DNA of 64,000 nucleotides from Hyperoodon ampullatus (Eukaryota; Chordata; Mammalia; Artiodactyla; Ziphiidae). The notes below the pieces were generated by a model. It searched no databases, had not been told where the DNA came from, and saw only the letters and a list, made by a program, of their open reading frames with translations. Each line of letters opens with the position of its first letter. Within the stretch, counting starts at the first letter, position 1. The stretch covers positions 57,787,582-57,851,581 of the forward strand of contig OX457068.1 of assembly GCA_949752795.1 (NCBI GenBank), in the 5' to 3' direction. Shown piece after piece: positions 34,101 through 45,235 of the stretch. A program made the position numbers and the translations under genes.

Positions 34101-34420
34101 GGCTTCCCTGGTGGCGCAGTGGTTGAGAGTCTCCCTGCTAATGCAGGGGACACAGGTTCAAGCCCTGGTCTGGGAGGATCCCACATGCTGCGGAGCAACT
34201 AGGCCTGTGAGCCACAACTACTGAGCCTGCGCATCTGGAGCCTGTGCTCTGCAAAAAGAGAGGCCGCGATAGTGAGAGGCCCATGCACCGCGATGAAGGG
34301 TGGCCCCCGCTTGCCACAACTAGAGAAAGCCCTTGCACAGAAACGAAGACCCAACACAGCAAGCATAAATAAATAAATTGATAAACTCCTACCCCCAACA
34401 TCTTAAAAAAAAAAAAAAAA
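34101..34420 (+). mobile_element. CHR-type tRNA-derived SINE, long form
   Basis: The tRNA-like head 'ggcttccctggtggcgcagt' is followed by the usual body. After 'gaggcccatgcaccgcgatg' there is an additional segment ('gcccttgcacagaaacgaag' and 'acccaacacagcaagcataa') that the copies at 6072 and 29756 lack. It ends in an A-rich tail. An exact 14-bp target duplication flanks it. Substitutions at several CpG sites of the body suggest it is older than the 29756 copy. Confidence 0.94.
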
Positions 34421-34669
34421 AAAGTATCTGCTAGCAACTGCCCACCTGAAAAATGTCAACACTCTGGAGTTAAACAACATAATTCAGATTTGCAACAATT
34501 TATCATTCCTTATATCTACAGAAAATTGAAACATTACTGGACACGCAAAGAAGAAGAAGAATGAAACCTATAATCAAGGAAAACAATTAGTAGAAACAGA
34601 TCCCAGGACAACCCATATGCTGGAATTAGTAGACAAGGGGTTTAAAAGCAGCTATATTAGTAAAAGTCT

Positions 34670-34930
34670 CATATATGAATAGGATCTAAGTTATAACATG
34701 GTGACTGTAGTTGATACCACTGTACTGTATAATTGAAATTTGTTAAGAAAGTAGAATGTAAATATTCTCACCAAAAAAAAAAAAGATAAATATGTGAGGT
34801 GATGAATGTGTTAACTAACTTGATTGGGGGGAATCCTTTCACAATATGTATATACATATATCAAATCATCACTTGTATACTTTAAATATCTTACAATTTT
34901 ATGTGTCAATTATACCTCAATAAAGCTGGG
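34670..34930 (+). repeat. L1 (L1MA-like) 3' UTR end inserted in an older L1
   Basis: The text 'ataacatggtgactgtagtt', 'ctgtataattgaaatttgtt', 'aagaaagtagaatgtaaata' and 'tcaattatacctcaataaag' is the end of a medium-age L1 3' UTR. The ORF1-like text of the host L1 is seen on both sides. A second copy of this 3' end lies at 57560-57779. Confidence 0.75.
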
Positions 34931-35129
34931 GGAAGAGGCAGCTATTATAAACATGTTCAAAGGATTAAAAGAAAAGATGGTCACCTTTTGGGAATAGATA
35001 GGGAATGGAAAATAAAACAAATGATGATTCTGGAACTGGTAAATACAAATTGTGAAATGATAATGCCACTGAATGGGTTTAAACAGTGTATTGGAGATTT
35101 ATAAAAGAAAATTTAAAAATTGACTGACC

Positions 35130-35175
35130 GATAGAAATAATCAAACATTGTATAACAACTATACTTCAGTAAAAA
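35130..35175 (+). repeat. Short L1 3' tail
   Basis: The 40 bases ending 'ttgtataacaactatacttc' followed by 'agtaaaaaaattaaaa' match the terminal L1 3' UTR. They interrupt the older ORF1-like sequence. Confidence 0.65.
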
Positions 35176-36249
35176 AATTAAAAATTTAAAAACCTAAAAA
35201 TCAGAGACAAAAATATTTTAAAATAAATGAAAAGAGTATCAGAAACTGTGAGTTAAGAAGTCTAATTTGCATATGACTGAAATCACTGAAAAAAGAGAAA
35301 CAGAGAATAGAGCTGAAAACATTTGAAGAAATAATGGCAAAATTTGTGAAAAACATTGAATTACTGACTTAGGAATCTGTGTGAATTCCATGCAGGATAA
35401 ATATAAGGAGAACCACATCCAGGCACATCAGAGTCAAATGGCTGGAAACTGAAAATAATCACAAAATCAGGCGACAAAAAAAAAAAAGTCACATTGCCTA
35501 CATACAAAATGATGGCTTAAATAACTATCAAAACAATGAAACCCAGATGATAATGAAATGACATTTTTAAAGTGCTTTTTTTTTTTTTTTTTTTTTGCTT
35601 TATAACAAATTTAATCAGTTATACTAAAGAGTCCATCTAGAGTTGTATCCACTGAAAATATATATTAAAAATAAGGATGAAATGAAGACATCTTCAGATA
35701 TGTAAAAGCTGAAAAAATATATTGTCAGCACACCTGCACAACAAGAAATTCAAAAGTTATTCGTCTTGAAGGCAAATGACATCAGATGGAAACACAGATT
35801 TATAGAATGGCAGTGGAAATGGTAAATATGTAGGTAAATATAAAATTTTATCATTTTTTCTTTCCTCAATTTCTTTAAAAGTTAACTGACTATTTACAGT
35901 AAAAGTAGTAGTGTTTCACTGTGAGGTTTAAAATGTTTGTAGATGTGAAATATTTGACAATAATAGCACGAAGCATGGAGTGGGGAGGGAATAAATGAAA
36001 TAATACTATTGTAAGGTTCCCACATTTTCCTTGAGGTGGTACAATATTAATTCTAAGTAGACTCTGACAAGTTAAGGAAACATATTGTAATCCCCATCAA
36101 TCATTTAGAGGTATAGCTAAAAAGCAAATCCATGATTACTGGAATGTAGTGGATTAGACTCTCACATGTATGCTTAACAGATTCTTGACACAGTCTCAAA
36201 GACACTTCAGAGGAATCTTCTTAAATACAAATTGAAACAATTGGATATC

Positions 36250-37520
36250 CATGTGCAAATTTTTTTTAATTAAAAAGGAATCTCACACCATGTATAAAAA
36301 TTAACTGAAAATGATCATGGACCTAAATGTAAAATCTAAAACTATAAAACATAGGAAAACATAAGAGAAAATCTGTGTGACCTTGATTTAACAATGATTT
36401 CTTTGCTTACAACCACAACTGTACTATTCACTAAAAAAAAGAAATGGATTGATTTGACTTCATCAAAATTCAAAACTTCTCCTCTTTGAAAGACACTATT
36501 AAGAAAATGAAAAAAGCTACAAACTGGGAAAGAATATCTGCATATCACATATCCGATAAAACATTTAAATCCAGAATTTATAAAGAACTCTCAAAGTTCA
36601 ATAATAAGAAATACAACAACCCAATAAAAAGGCAGGGCAAGTGATTTCAATAAATATTTCACCAAAGATACATCCATGGCAAAAAAAAATCACATGAAAA
36701 GATGCTCATCATTAATCATTAGGGAAACAAATTCAAACCACAGTGAGATATCATGGCATCTCTATTAGAATGTCTATAATTAGAAATATTTCACATAACA
36801 AGTTTTGCTGAGAATGCAGATCAACTGTAAAATACTTCTGAGGAGAATATAAAATGATAAAATCACTTTGGAAAGAGTTCACAATTTCATAAGAAGTTAA
36901 ACATACACCTTCTATATGACCCCACCGTTTCACTCCTAGGTATTTACCACAATAAAAAATGGACACACATGTCCGTAGAAAGACTTGCATATAAGTGTTC
37001 ATAGTAGTTTTATGTGTAATAACCAAAAACTGGAAATGACATAAATTCCCATCAAAGGTGAATGGATAAACAAATTTTGACTTATACTAATGGAATACTA
37101 TTGAGCAATAAAAAAGGAATGAACTATTGATACACACAACAGCATGAATGAATCTCAAAATAATAAGGCAAAGTGAAAGAAGATAGGCAAAAAAAAGAGT
37201 ATGTATTTTATGATCCCATTTATAAAAAATTCTAGAAAGTTCCCATTTATACAAAATTCTAGAAAATGCAAACTAATCTATAGTGACAGAAAGCAGACTA
37301 GAGCTTGCCTGTTGATAGGGATGTTACAGGAAAGGGGAGAAGGAAAAGACTGCCAAGGGGCACAAGAAAACTTTTGAGAGTGATAAATACTTTCCTAATC
37401 TTGAATGTGGTGATGGTTTTATGGATGTATACATATACCAGAAAATATCAAATTGTAAGCTTTAAATATGTGCATAAAATATTTATTTTATGTCAATCTT
37501 ACCTCAAAAAATGTTTTTTA
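36250..37520 (+). repeat. Ancient L1 ORF2 C-terminal part and 3' UTR
   Basis: The order 'gatcatggacctaaatgtaa', 'ctgggaaagaatatctgcat', 'ccagaatttataaagaactc', 'aaaagatgctcatcattaat', 'tgaatggataaacaaattt' and 'ttatgtcaatcttacctcaa' follows the C-terminal end of L1 ORF2 and its 3' UTR in sense. All frames are broken. A 27-base tandem duplication lies at 37215-37268. Confidence 0.75.
37215..37268 (+). repeat. Tandem duplication of a 27-base unit
   Basis: The unit starting 'cccatttataaaaaattcta' is followed directly by a second unit starting 'cccatttatacaaaattcta'. The two differ at a few positions only. It lies in the 3' UTR of the old L1. Confidence 0.9.
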
Positions 37521-38129
37521 TAAAAGAATGTTTATAGTAACACTACTTGTAAAAGCAAAAATCCTTAGATTCTGTTGCTTACAACAGAAATGCCCAATTG
37601 TACAGTAGAAAAATAATTTTTTATTAAATTGACTTCCACATAGCAATACAAATGAAAAAAGCCTACAGATATATGCAAAAACATGCATGAAACTTCAGAA
37701 CATACATATGAGTAAAAATAGCATACTGTAGAAGTATAAACAATAATATTATTACAGTCATAAAATCAAAAATATAGAAAACTAAACAATGTATTGTTTA
37801 GTAATACCTACAATTGCTATAAAACTATAAAGAGAATCACAAGGGAGAATAAACACAATTCAGATTAGTGATTCTGGGCAGGTGGGATGGAAATTGATGG
37901 AAGGCAGGGCACACAGGATGTCTCAAGTTTAACTGAAATATTATAATTTTTAAACTGGTGTGGCCAACCTGCGCATTACTTGTATTGCTATCCTTTGTAC
38001 TGTAGATGTATTTTATAAGTATCCTTTTTTGTTTACCCAGTATATAATAAAATATGTCAGCAAGTCTTAAAACTTAAACCCTCAATTTAAAATGTAAGGA
38101 TTTCAGACTGGGATAAACAAAGCACGACC

Positions 38130-38345
38130 ATGCATGTACTGTCTAGAAAATGTGCACTTGAAATGACCAGAGTGGTTCAGAGTAAAAGGATCAAAAAAAA
38201 AGATAAACTATGAAAACAATAAGCATAAGAAAGCAAGTGTTTTTATATTAATATCAAAGTATACATCCAGACAAGAGTATCATCAGCAATAAAGAGGAAT
38301 ATTTCATAATGATCAAAGGGTCAATTCAACAAAGTAATGGGGAAT
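38130..38345 (+). repeat. Ancient L1 ORF2 endonuclease-region fragment
   Basis: The text 'aacaataagcataagaaagc' followed by 'tatattaatatcaaagtata' and 'tttcataatgatcaaagggt' matches the L1 endonuclease region. It lies downstream of the ORF2 C-terminal fragment, out of normal order, so it is either a separate insertion or a rearranged piece. Confidence 0.7.
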
Positions 38346-38349
38346 GAGT

Positions 38350-39660
38350 GAAATAATTATCTGCAAACATGAGGGCAAACTGATTGACTAATGAGAGTCC
38401 ACAGAGTCCTCCTTTGGTCTCTCTGGAAAGTATAGTCATGACTTGGAAGGACGCTGGCTCTGTCAACTTCACCGACCCACAATTCCAGTTCTGAACTGCC
38501 TTCCTGCAGATTTCTTGTACTGCATATTCATAAGCTTCTATCCTATCCTAAAGAGATGAAAAAAAAAAAAAAACCCAATAACAGCAATAACAATAAAAAG
38601 GGAATAAAAGAATTTGGGGTATTCAAAAAACAATCAATATTACAACTATTAGCATTTAATAATTCATTATAATATCCAAACCTTTGCTCAAATTCTAAAA
38701 GATAAGTTGTTTAGACTGTGAACTTTTTATTTCTTCCTCTCTTTGCCACTTGCTCTTTTGCTTGGATATTTTTTCTCTCTTTGATTTTATGTTAGCACTT
38801 AAATCAGGAATACAAAATAGAACTTAAAAATAAATTGATACGTAGTTGAACCCATGTGTGATCAGAAAAATCGAAATCATTTTTCTTTTCAGACAAAAGT
38901 ATTAAAATGAATTGCCATCCTGGCTAAGTGGAGACATTACAGTGACATGAGTAATATACCAAGTTGCTACAAAAAGCTGCAGTATTTGCTGATTACTCTA
39001 TGTTAACTGTGTCAGAAGCAGGGCTTGGGGACAGATTTCATCTTCTAAAATTATTTCCACCGAGGAGGAGAAGTTGGTACCTTGATGATTGTCAAAGAAT
39101 AAACAAAACAAAATAATTCAGGCAACTGACATAAGCTGGGGAATAGTACAAACTACCAACTTCACTGGCCCCTGTCCATCTGGTCTTCTCTTTTAATGTA
39201 TTTGTTGATTTATACCATGGATGGATTTATCCTTTTCTTTTCCCCAGCTCACACTTCGAATTTTCAGAGCTGGATTATTTTTTCCTCATTCCTACTCTCT
39301 GGAGAAGTTACAGATCCATATAACCTGGGGTTCAATCACAGAGGGGTCTCCTTATCTGCAGAAATCTCCTTTTCTCCAGTTGTTATAACCATGACAATCT
39401 GAATGGCTATAGACCACCAAGCGGCTGCTCAGAGCTGAAGACATTTGAAAACATTAACATTATTTCTATCTTATGAAAATGTAGTTATGCGAGCAGTGTG
39501 TAACCATTGTTCAAATACAGTCTGTCAATTGAGGTGTGTATGTGTGCATTTGTGTGATTTGCATAAACCATATCTAAAAATCCATCACATCATTTAGTGT
39601 TAGTTACACAAATGTGCTCACATATGGAGAGAGAGTTTAGCATTACAAATATTTTCACCA
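38350..39660. other. Unique intergenic DNA
   Basis: No gene or repeat family is recognised. A short poly(A) run lies near 38560. Confidence 0.45.
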
Positions 39661-39662
39661 TT

Positions 39663-40210
39663 TATTATTTCAACAAATACTTATTCATTAGATATTTATT
39701 GAGCACCTATGATGTACCAGGCCATGAATTAGATGCTGTGGGAGCTATAAAGAAGAATTAGTCAGACTAATCCCTAAGCAGCTTATAACTCAGGGGCAGA
39801 GATAAAAGAAGGACTCAAAAACTGTACTGCCAAGTAGAAAGTGATATATACGCCAAGAAAGCAAGTAAAAAGTGTCAAAGTAGTCTGAAAAAAGGAGACG
39901 TTCTGAGGGTGCAGACTATAAAGGAGAGACATCCAGAAATGCTTTTAGGAAGAGGTATTTTTTAAATGGGCCAGTCTGATCAGATTTTAAGAGGGGCAGC
40001 TGGTAGAGACAACATCTCCGTTAAAGCAAATTGGACGTACAGAGTTGTAGAAATAAGAGAGTGAGGTGCATTATCAAGCATATGGATTTGTCTAATTTGA
40101 GTAGAGAATAGGTTTTAAGAGAGTCCTGGAGATGAAGCCTGGGCTACAGGGGTTCAGAATAAATGTAATGGACACTGGGGAGCTTTTCAAAGAATTTGTG
40201 TATGGAGATG
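39663..40210 (-). repeat. L2 LINE 3' region, reverse orientation
   Basis: The 3' terminus is clear at 39670-39800: 'gatatttattgagcacctat' followed by 'gatgtaccaggccatgaatt'. The stretch after it, to about 40210, keeps the order of the L2 3' region ('gcttttaggaagaggtattt', then 'gagagtcctggagatgaagc') in diverged form. Confidence 0.65.
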
Positions 40211-40309
40211 TGAAGCACTGAGGTGTAAATTTTTTGTCTCCTTTAATTTCCCCTCAATGCCCAGCAGAGACCCGTGCACTTAGTGGAGTCCCAGTGAAAA
40301 ATGATGTTT

Positions 40310-40540
40310 ATGGCTTACATTTACTGAGCACTTATGATGTACCTGACTCTGTTCTAAACACTTGACACATAGAAGCTCATTTAATCCTCACCTCAACCTG
40401 ATTAGGTTTTTGATGTAATTATCTCTATTCTATAGTTGAAGTAACTAAGATGTCACATTTAAATTAAAAACTTAACCAAAGTCACACAGTTTTTGATAAT
40501 AGAACAAGGACATAGGCCAAAGTCTCAACTAGTTTTCTCT
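40310..40540 (-). repeat. MIR SINE, reverse orientation
   Basis: The text 'tttactgagcacttatgatg' followed by 'agctcatttaatcctcacct', 'gtaattatctctattctata' and 'ccaaagtcacacag' matches a nearly full-length reverse MIR. Confidence 0.8.
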
Positions 40541-41369
40541 ATTGCTTCTTGGCAAATAAATATCTATTAAATAAATAAATGAAGACCTTCGTACACTGGA
40601 GAACAACACTTTATACTCTTTCTCTCATGATTAGATGACAGATGAAATTAGACACAACTCACTGGACTGAGTCACAGCCTTAGTTGTTACATTCTCAATG
40701 ACAATACAGGAACTGTTGGTTCAGGTCCGCTTCCTGCTATCATCAGGAGAATGTAGCCTGTTATTGTTTTGTTTTGTTTTGTCATCGAATCCTACAAGAT
40801 ATGCAAAAATAGCTCCCAGGTACTACTACCAGACAGCAGTTATTAAGAGCTGACCATCCATTACGATGGCCGTGGTGTGTGGCATCCCTGCCTGGCACCA
40901 TGCAGCTATGAGAGACATGGAAGAATCTGCAAGAGGCCTGTGTGGAAAGGAAAGTAGAACTAGTCCTAGGGAGCCCTTGGGATGGGTGAAATTGCCTCTT
41001 CTTCTGTGTGCAGAATCAGGACGTTTCCTCACACTGGGATAATAAAATTATTCTTCAATTGGTTGGGGGAGGGGGAGAAGTGGCCTGTAGAGGGATTTGA
41101 GGTTGGTCTGTACAAGCCAGGGAAAGGGAAAACAATTATCTGCTCTTTGTAATTATAAAGACATCTTAGTTGGAACATGTAAGTTCCAAAAGTCATCTTT
41201 GTCTTTGATGTTCCTTTTTGCTCTTCCCAAATAATATACATGCCTTATATCTTTCTAGGAAGCCATGACCTTAAGGTTTCTGAAAAGGGGCATCAGTCCA
41301 GTCATGTCTGGAAGAACTTACTGAGTGCTTATTATGAACCATTCAGGTCCATCTTATTGGGAATTAGAA
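40541..41369. other. Unique intergenic DNA
   Basis: No gene or repeat is recognised apart from a short (GTTTT)n near 40765-40782. Confidence 0.4.
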
Positions 41370-41575
41370 GCCCCTGAGGCAGTGTGGTAAAGGAAGAGAG
41401 CAAGAACTTTGACACCAAATCAAATCCCTTTCCAGCTCTTAGTGGCTGAGAGGCCATGTTTAAGGCATTCCAATGCTCTAATCCCATTTCTTCATGTCTA
41501 ACATGGAGACAAGAGCACCTACATGATAGAGCAGTGGTGGAGTTCAAATGAGATGCTGTAGTACATAACGAATCT
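41370..41575 (+). repeat. MIR SINE, sense orientation
   Basis: The order 'gcagtgtggtaaaggaagag', 'gagcaagaactttgacacca', a 'cttcatgtctaacatggaga' segment and 'agttcaaatgagatgctgta' follows the forward MIR consensus. Confidence 0.7.
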
Positions 41576-41576
41576 G

Positions 41577-41612
41577 TGCGTGTGTGTGTGTATGTGTGCA
41601 TGCGTGCACAGC
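41577..41612. repeat. (TG)n-rich tract
   Basis: An imperfect alternating TG/CG tract follows directly on the MIR. Confidence 0.8.
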
Positions 41613-41945
41613 AGTGATCAAAATGTATTTCAGTTTAAGCTGTTGCTGAAAAGTTGTCTATCTCACAGTTCCTCAGACCATAGAGCCAGGTTATCAATAT
41701 AACCTCAGTATAATTCCAGACACACCCATCTGTAGCTGCTTCATCAGTGAGATGAATTATCCTTTGTCAAATTTTAATAAGGTCAAAAGAATCAATGAGC
41801 CAACCCTTCCTCTACTCTTGCTTCATGTTTCTGGGTCCACTAGAGAAGAACAAGTTTTTAGGGAAGCAATAACATAAAGTTTTAGAATTAATTTAGATAA
41901 GATTACATGAAATTGTGGTAAAGTGATGCCACACACATTCCTTCC

Positions 41946-42390
41946 ATAGGCATTTGTGTATTAGTTTGCTATTGCCTCTCTAACCAAGTACCACAAATTT
42001 AGTGGCTTAAATGTTACAAATTTATTATTTTACAGTTCAGAAGGTCAGATGTTTCTTTGGGCTAAAATCAAGATGTAGGCAGAGCCTCAACTGCTTCTTC
42101 TGGAGGCTCTAGGGGAGAATTTGTTACTTACCTTTTCCATCTTCTAGAGGCTGTCCATGTTTTTTGGCTGGTAGTCCTCTTCCATCTTCAAAGAGGCCAA
42201 TCACATCAATCTGACCTCTGCTTCTGTCATCACATCTTCTTCTCTGACTCTCCCGCTTCCCCCTTTCCCTTATAAGAATCCATGTGATCACAGTGTGTCT
42301 GCCAGATAATCCAGGATAATCTCCTCATCACAAGATCCTTAATTTAATCACATCTACAAAGTACGCAATCCATTTTGTAATACAGTATAA
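41946..42390 (-). mobile_element. MLT1-type solo LTR (ERVL-MaLR), antisense
   Basis: The text 'gtattagtttgctattgcct', 'gcttaaatgttacaaattta', 'ggctctaggggagaatttgt', 'atcttctagaggctgtccat', 'agataatccaggataatctc' and 'aagatccttaatttaatcac' matches the reverse complement of an MLT1 LTR. It shares its order of blocks with the LTR at 6854-7306. No internal region adjoins it. Confidence 0.7.
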
Positions 42391-45035
42391 TGTAGTAACA
42401 TTATATTGTTATATATCCACATATTCTAAGGATTAACTAGTTTTCTCTATTGACTCTTAACAGATAAATATTTGTTTTAAAAATAGATATATGTACATCT
42501 GTGAGAACAATTGTTCTGCCTGCCACACAGTTTTGTTCTGTTTTGTTTACTGTTGTATTCGTGCCCCTATCCCAGCATGTCACTGGGCTTCAGTCTTTGT
42601 TCTGTTTGTTTTCTATTTTCTTCCCTCCCCAGCCCTGCACTGTCACCGGACCTCAGAGATATCACACAGGTTTTGAAATAACTCTCACCAAGGGGCAGAG
42701 TTGCTTACCTAGTGAGGAAAATACTCTGAGGACACTTGAAAGAGGACATTGATAGCCTGTTCCAGGCTTATACTTTTCAGAGCTTTTCCCCTCTTTAGAC
42801 CCCAGCTGGGCAGCTCTTCACTCTAGCTTTCTAAAAGCAGCCCAAATTCGGGTCAACACATTCTGAATTATTCCATTTGAGATTGTAACCTCCCCAAAGG
42901 ACAGAGATAACAGTGACCTTCTGTCCTTCCAGAATTTTAGCCTTGTGTTTAACACTTGGATTTATGCATATGGGTTACTTAATAAACCAGAATACTTATG
43001 TTTCTGTCATGCATATTCCTATAACCATAGACAAAGAAAAATGGTTCTGAGGAAAATATTTTTATTATCTTTTATTTTACCCTCTAAAATCTAATTCAGA
43101 GTATGGGAAGAAATGCCCTAACAGAGCCAAATTTCATGTTCATTAACGTAATTGGACATTAGTGCTATAGCCACCTCTTCTCAGTCCACAGCGAGAATGA
43201 CCTTCTTCCTGTATTATCAATAACACACAGTGAAGGTCTGGCTGGCACTGACCATACGGTAACTGAGCTCTGGGTCCCTTGGGCAACAGGTTGATTTTTA
43301 CTTATAGTGACAAGATGATCTTTACACTTGTTTCTCTTTGGACTGTATACACACAGCTCTATCCATAAGCCAAAACACAGCCGGGTCGGCTCTTTTCACT
43401 CTGCACTTTACTTAGCTGACTAGGTGTCAGCATTAATTTCTTGACTATAGGGAAGTTTCATCTCTCTTGCCCTAAGGATGTTTTCCTGACCTCTCCAGTC
43501 CTGTGATTGGGAACGATTTGGTCTTTTCTCATAGGCTCCAAACATTTTCTTTCTTTTCCATTGCAATTATTATCTCCTGTGACATTTACAAGGACCCTTT
43601 CTGCTGTAGCTAGAGCTATAAACATACAGGGAGCCTCAGCGACCCAGAATGTTTTTCTGCTTGAACATGCCAGGTAATAAGTACGGGAGCTTTCAGCATG
43701 AATTTATGATTTGAGCCTTGTGAATAAGTGTCCATCTTCAAAAGCAGCCTACTAGCAGCACCTTTCTCAGTTGGACTCTTCAAGAATATGTTTGAAAGAA
43801 TTATAGTTAGTATAACTATGTAAATAGAACAGGTAATTGTTCAACTCTACAGAAACCCTCATTTTTTTAAAATTGTAAGTGAATGAGATTCACACAATGA
43901 CTGGGAGAAAGTTTGCACTGGAGTTGATTTCAAGACTCAAGGCAGTGGTGAGAATAGTACCGGGCTAGACATGAACCGAACTCAGATCACAAATGAGTTG
44001 TGTCACCTTTGACAAGTCATTCACTTCCTTAGAATTTTATTTACCTAACTTGCAAGAGAAACCTATTAGCCTAGCTCATCCCTAAGGTCTCTTTTAGTTC
44101 TAATATTCTGGAAAAAAATAAATAACCACCCAGCACTTTTCAATTTTTATTAATATTTTCTGTAGGAATGTTGCTTGCCTGTTACAGTTGGAGGATGAAA
44201 TAACAGACTAGCCTTCTGTGTGTAATCCTGCTGACCTCCATGCTCACATATATTCCCTACCTAACCGTAGGCAAGAACAGGCTGGCACCAGCAGGTGTTT
44301 GCCCTTATCCATGGGAAGAATCACTCATTCATTCATTCAGCAGTCTTGAAGGGCAGTGAGGAGAATGCCCAGTTGGTCTTCATTTACTAAGGGGCTTCTC
44401 TTAGGAGCAGTGACTTTGAAGAAGTCATTTAAAATATTAATGATGTTAACATTGTTAGTATTCTAATATTTTGATTAAAAATTTTTATCTTTGGACAATG
44501 AAACTTTGCTTTCAAGCAAGATAAATATTGTTTGTCAAAGAAGATATAACTATCTATTTTCCAAAAGTTCACTGAATTTTCCTGTCACTGTTTTTTTTTC
44601 TCCTACATTCTCTTGAAGTCACAAAGGAAATTTGCCCTTGTTTTCTACAAAGAGTTTGTATGCAGGCAGTTTGCTGTACTCCTTGGCCACTACTTCTCAG
44701 CATTAACATTCATTGTGTCTAACACTCCTCAGGTCATATGTGTCCTGTCCATTGTGCAGACCTGATGAATCCCTGGCTTGTCTCCACTCTGATTCCTGGC
44801 CTCCAAGAACTCCATGTTCTCATTTACAGCAGGAGGACACATGCCATGCAATTTAATTTCTGATTTCTTTAAAAATTTCACATTTTAAAAAATGTGTTTT
44901 CTCAATGAGATTATGAGGCCATTGAAAACAGAAAACTTGCTGTACTCTTTCTACTTTGGAAGTAGTAAATGACCAATGAATATTTATGGATGTTTCATAA
45001 CTTCTGTCATGGGAGCAATAATCACAGATAAATTT
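42391..45035. other. Mostly unique intergenic DNA with one MIR fragment
   Basis: A diverged forward MIR is readable at about 43950-44110 ('acaagtcattcacttcctta' then 'gtctcttttagttctaatat'). The blocks around 43140-43280 and 43500-43740 are unique and not simple-sequence. I see no gene. Open frames are at most 83 codons. Confidence 0.4.
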
Positions 45036-45039
45036 TGGT

Positions 45040-45235
45040 CCATATTGTTCTCAAAGTGGAGTCCCTGAGCCAGAAGCTTCAGCATCATCTGGGGTACCTT
45101 GCTGGAAATGAAAATCCTCAGGCCCCATCCCAGACTTAAGGAATCAGAGACTCCAGGGGTGTGACCCAGCACTCTGTGGTTCGAGGATTCTCCCAGGTGA
45201 TTCTGATTCATCCTAATGCTTGAGCATCACAGTCA
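45040..45235. mobile_element. Non-autonomous hAT (Charlie/MER type) DNA transposon
   Basis: The text 'gttctcaaagtggagtccct' followed by 'gcttcagcatcatctggggt' and 'ggccccatcccagacttaag' is the familiar mammalian hAT-derived MER element (MER5/MER20-like group). The end mirrors it with 'caggtgattctgattcatcc'. No transposase is present. Confidence 0.7.

Larger units (their letters stand above)
33530..36200 (+). mobile_element. Ancient L1 5' half (probable 5' UTR, ORF1, inter-ORF spacer), interrupted
   Basis: The most secure parts match old L1 ORF1 and the spacer after it. These are 'gctggaattagtagacaagg' (34619), 'actgaatgggtttaaacagt' (35070), 'tttgaagaaataatggcaaa' (35322), 'aaccacatccaggcacatca' (35412), and the spacer text 'gacaataatagcacgaagca' (35956). 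The reading frame is lost. The part before 34090 is probably the 5' UTR but is less certain. The copy is interrupted by a CHR SINE (34101-34420), an L1MA-like 3' end (34670-34930) and another L1 3' tail (35130-35175), so it is the oldest element here. Confidence 0.7.
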
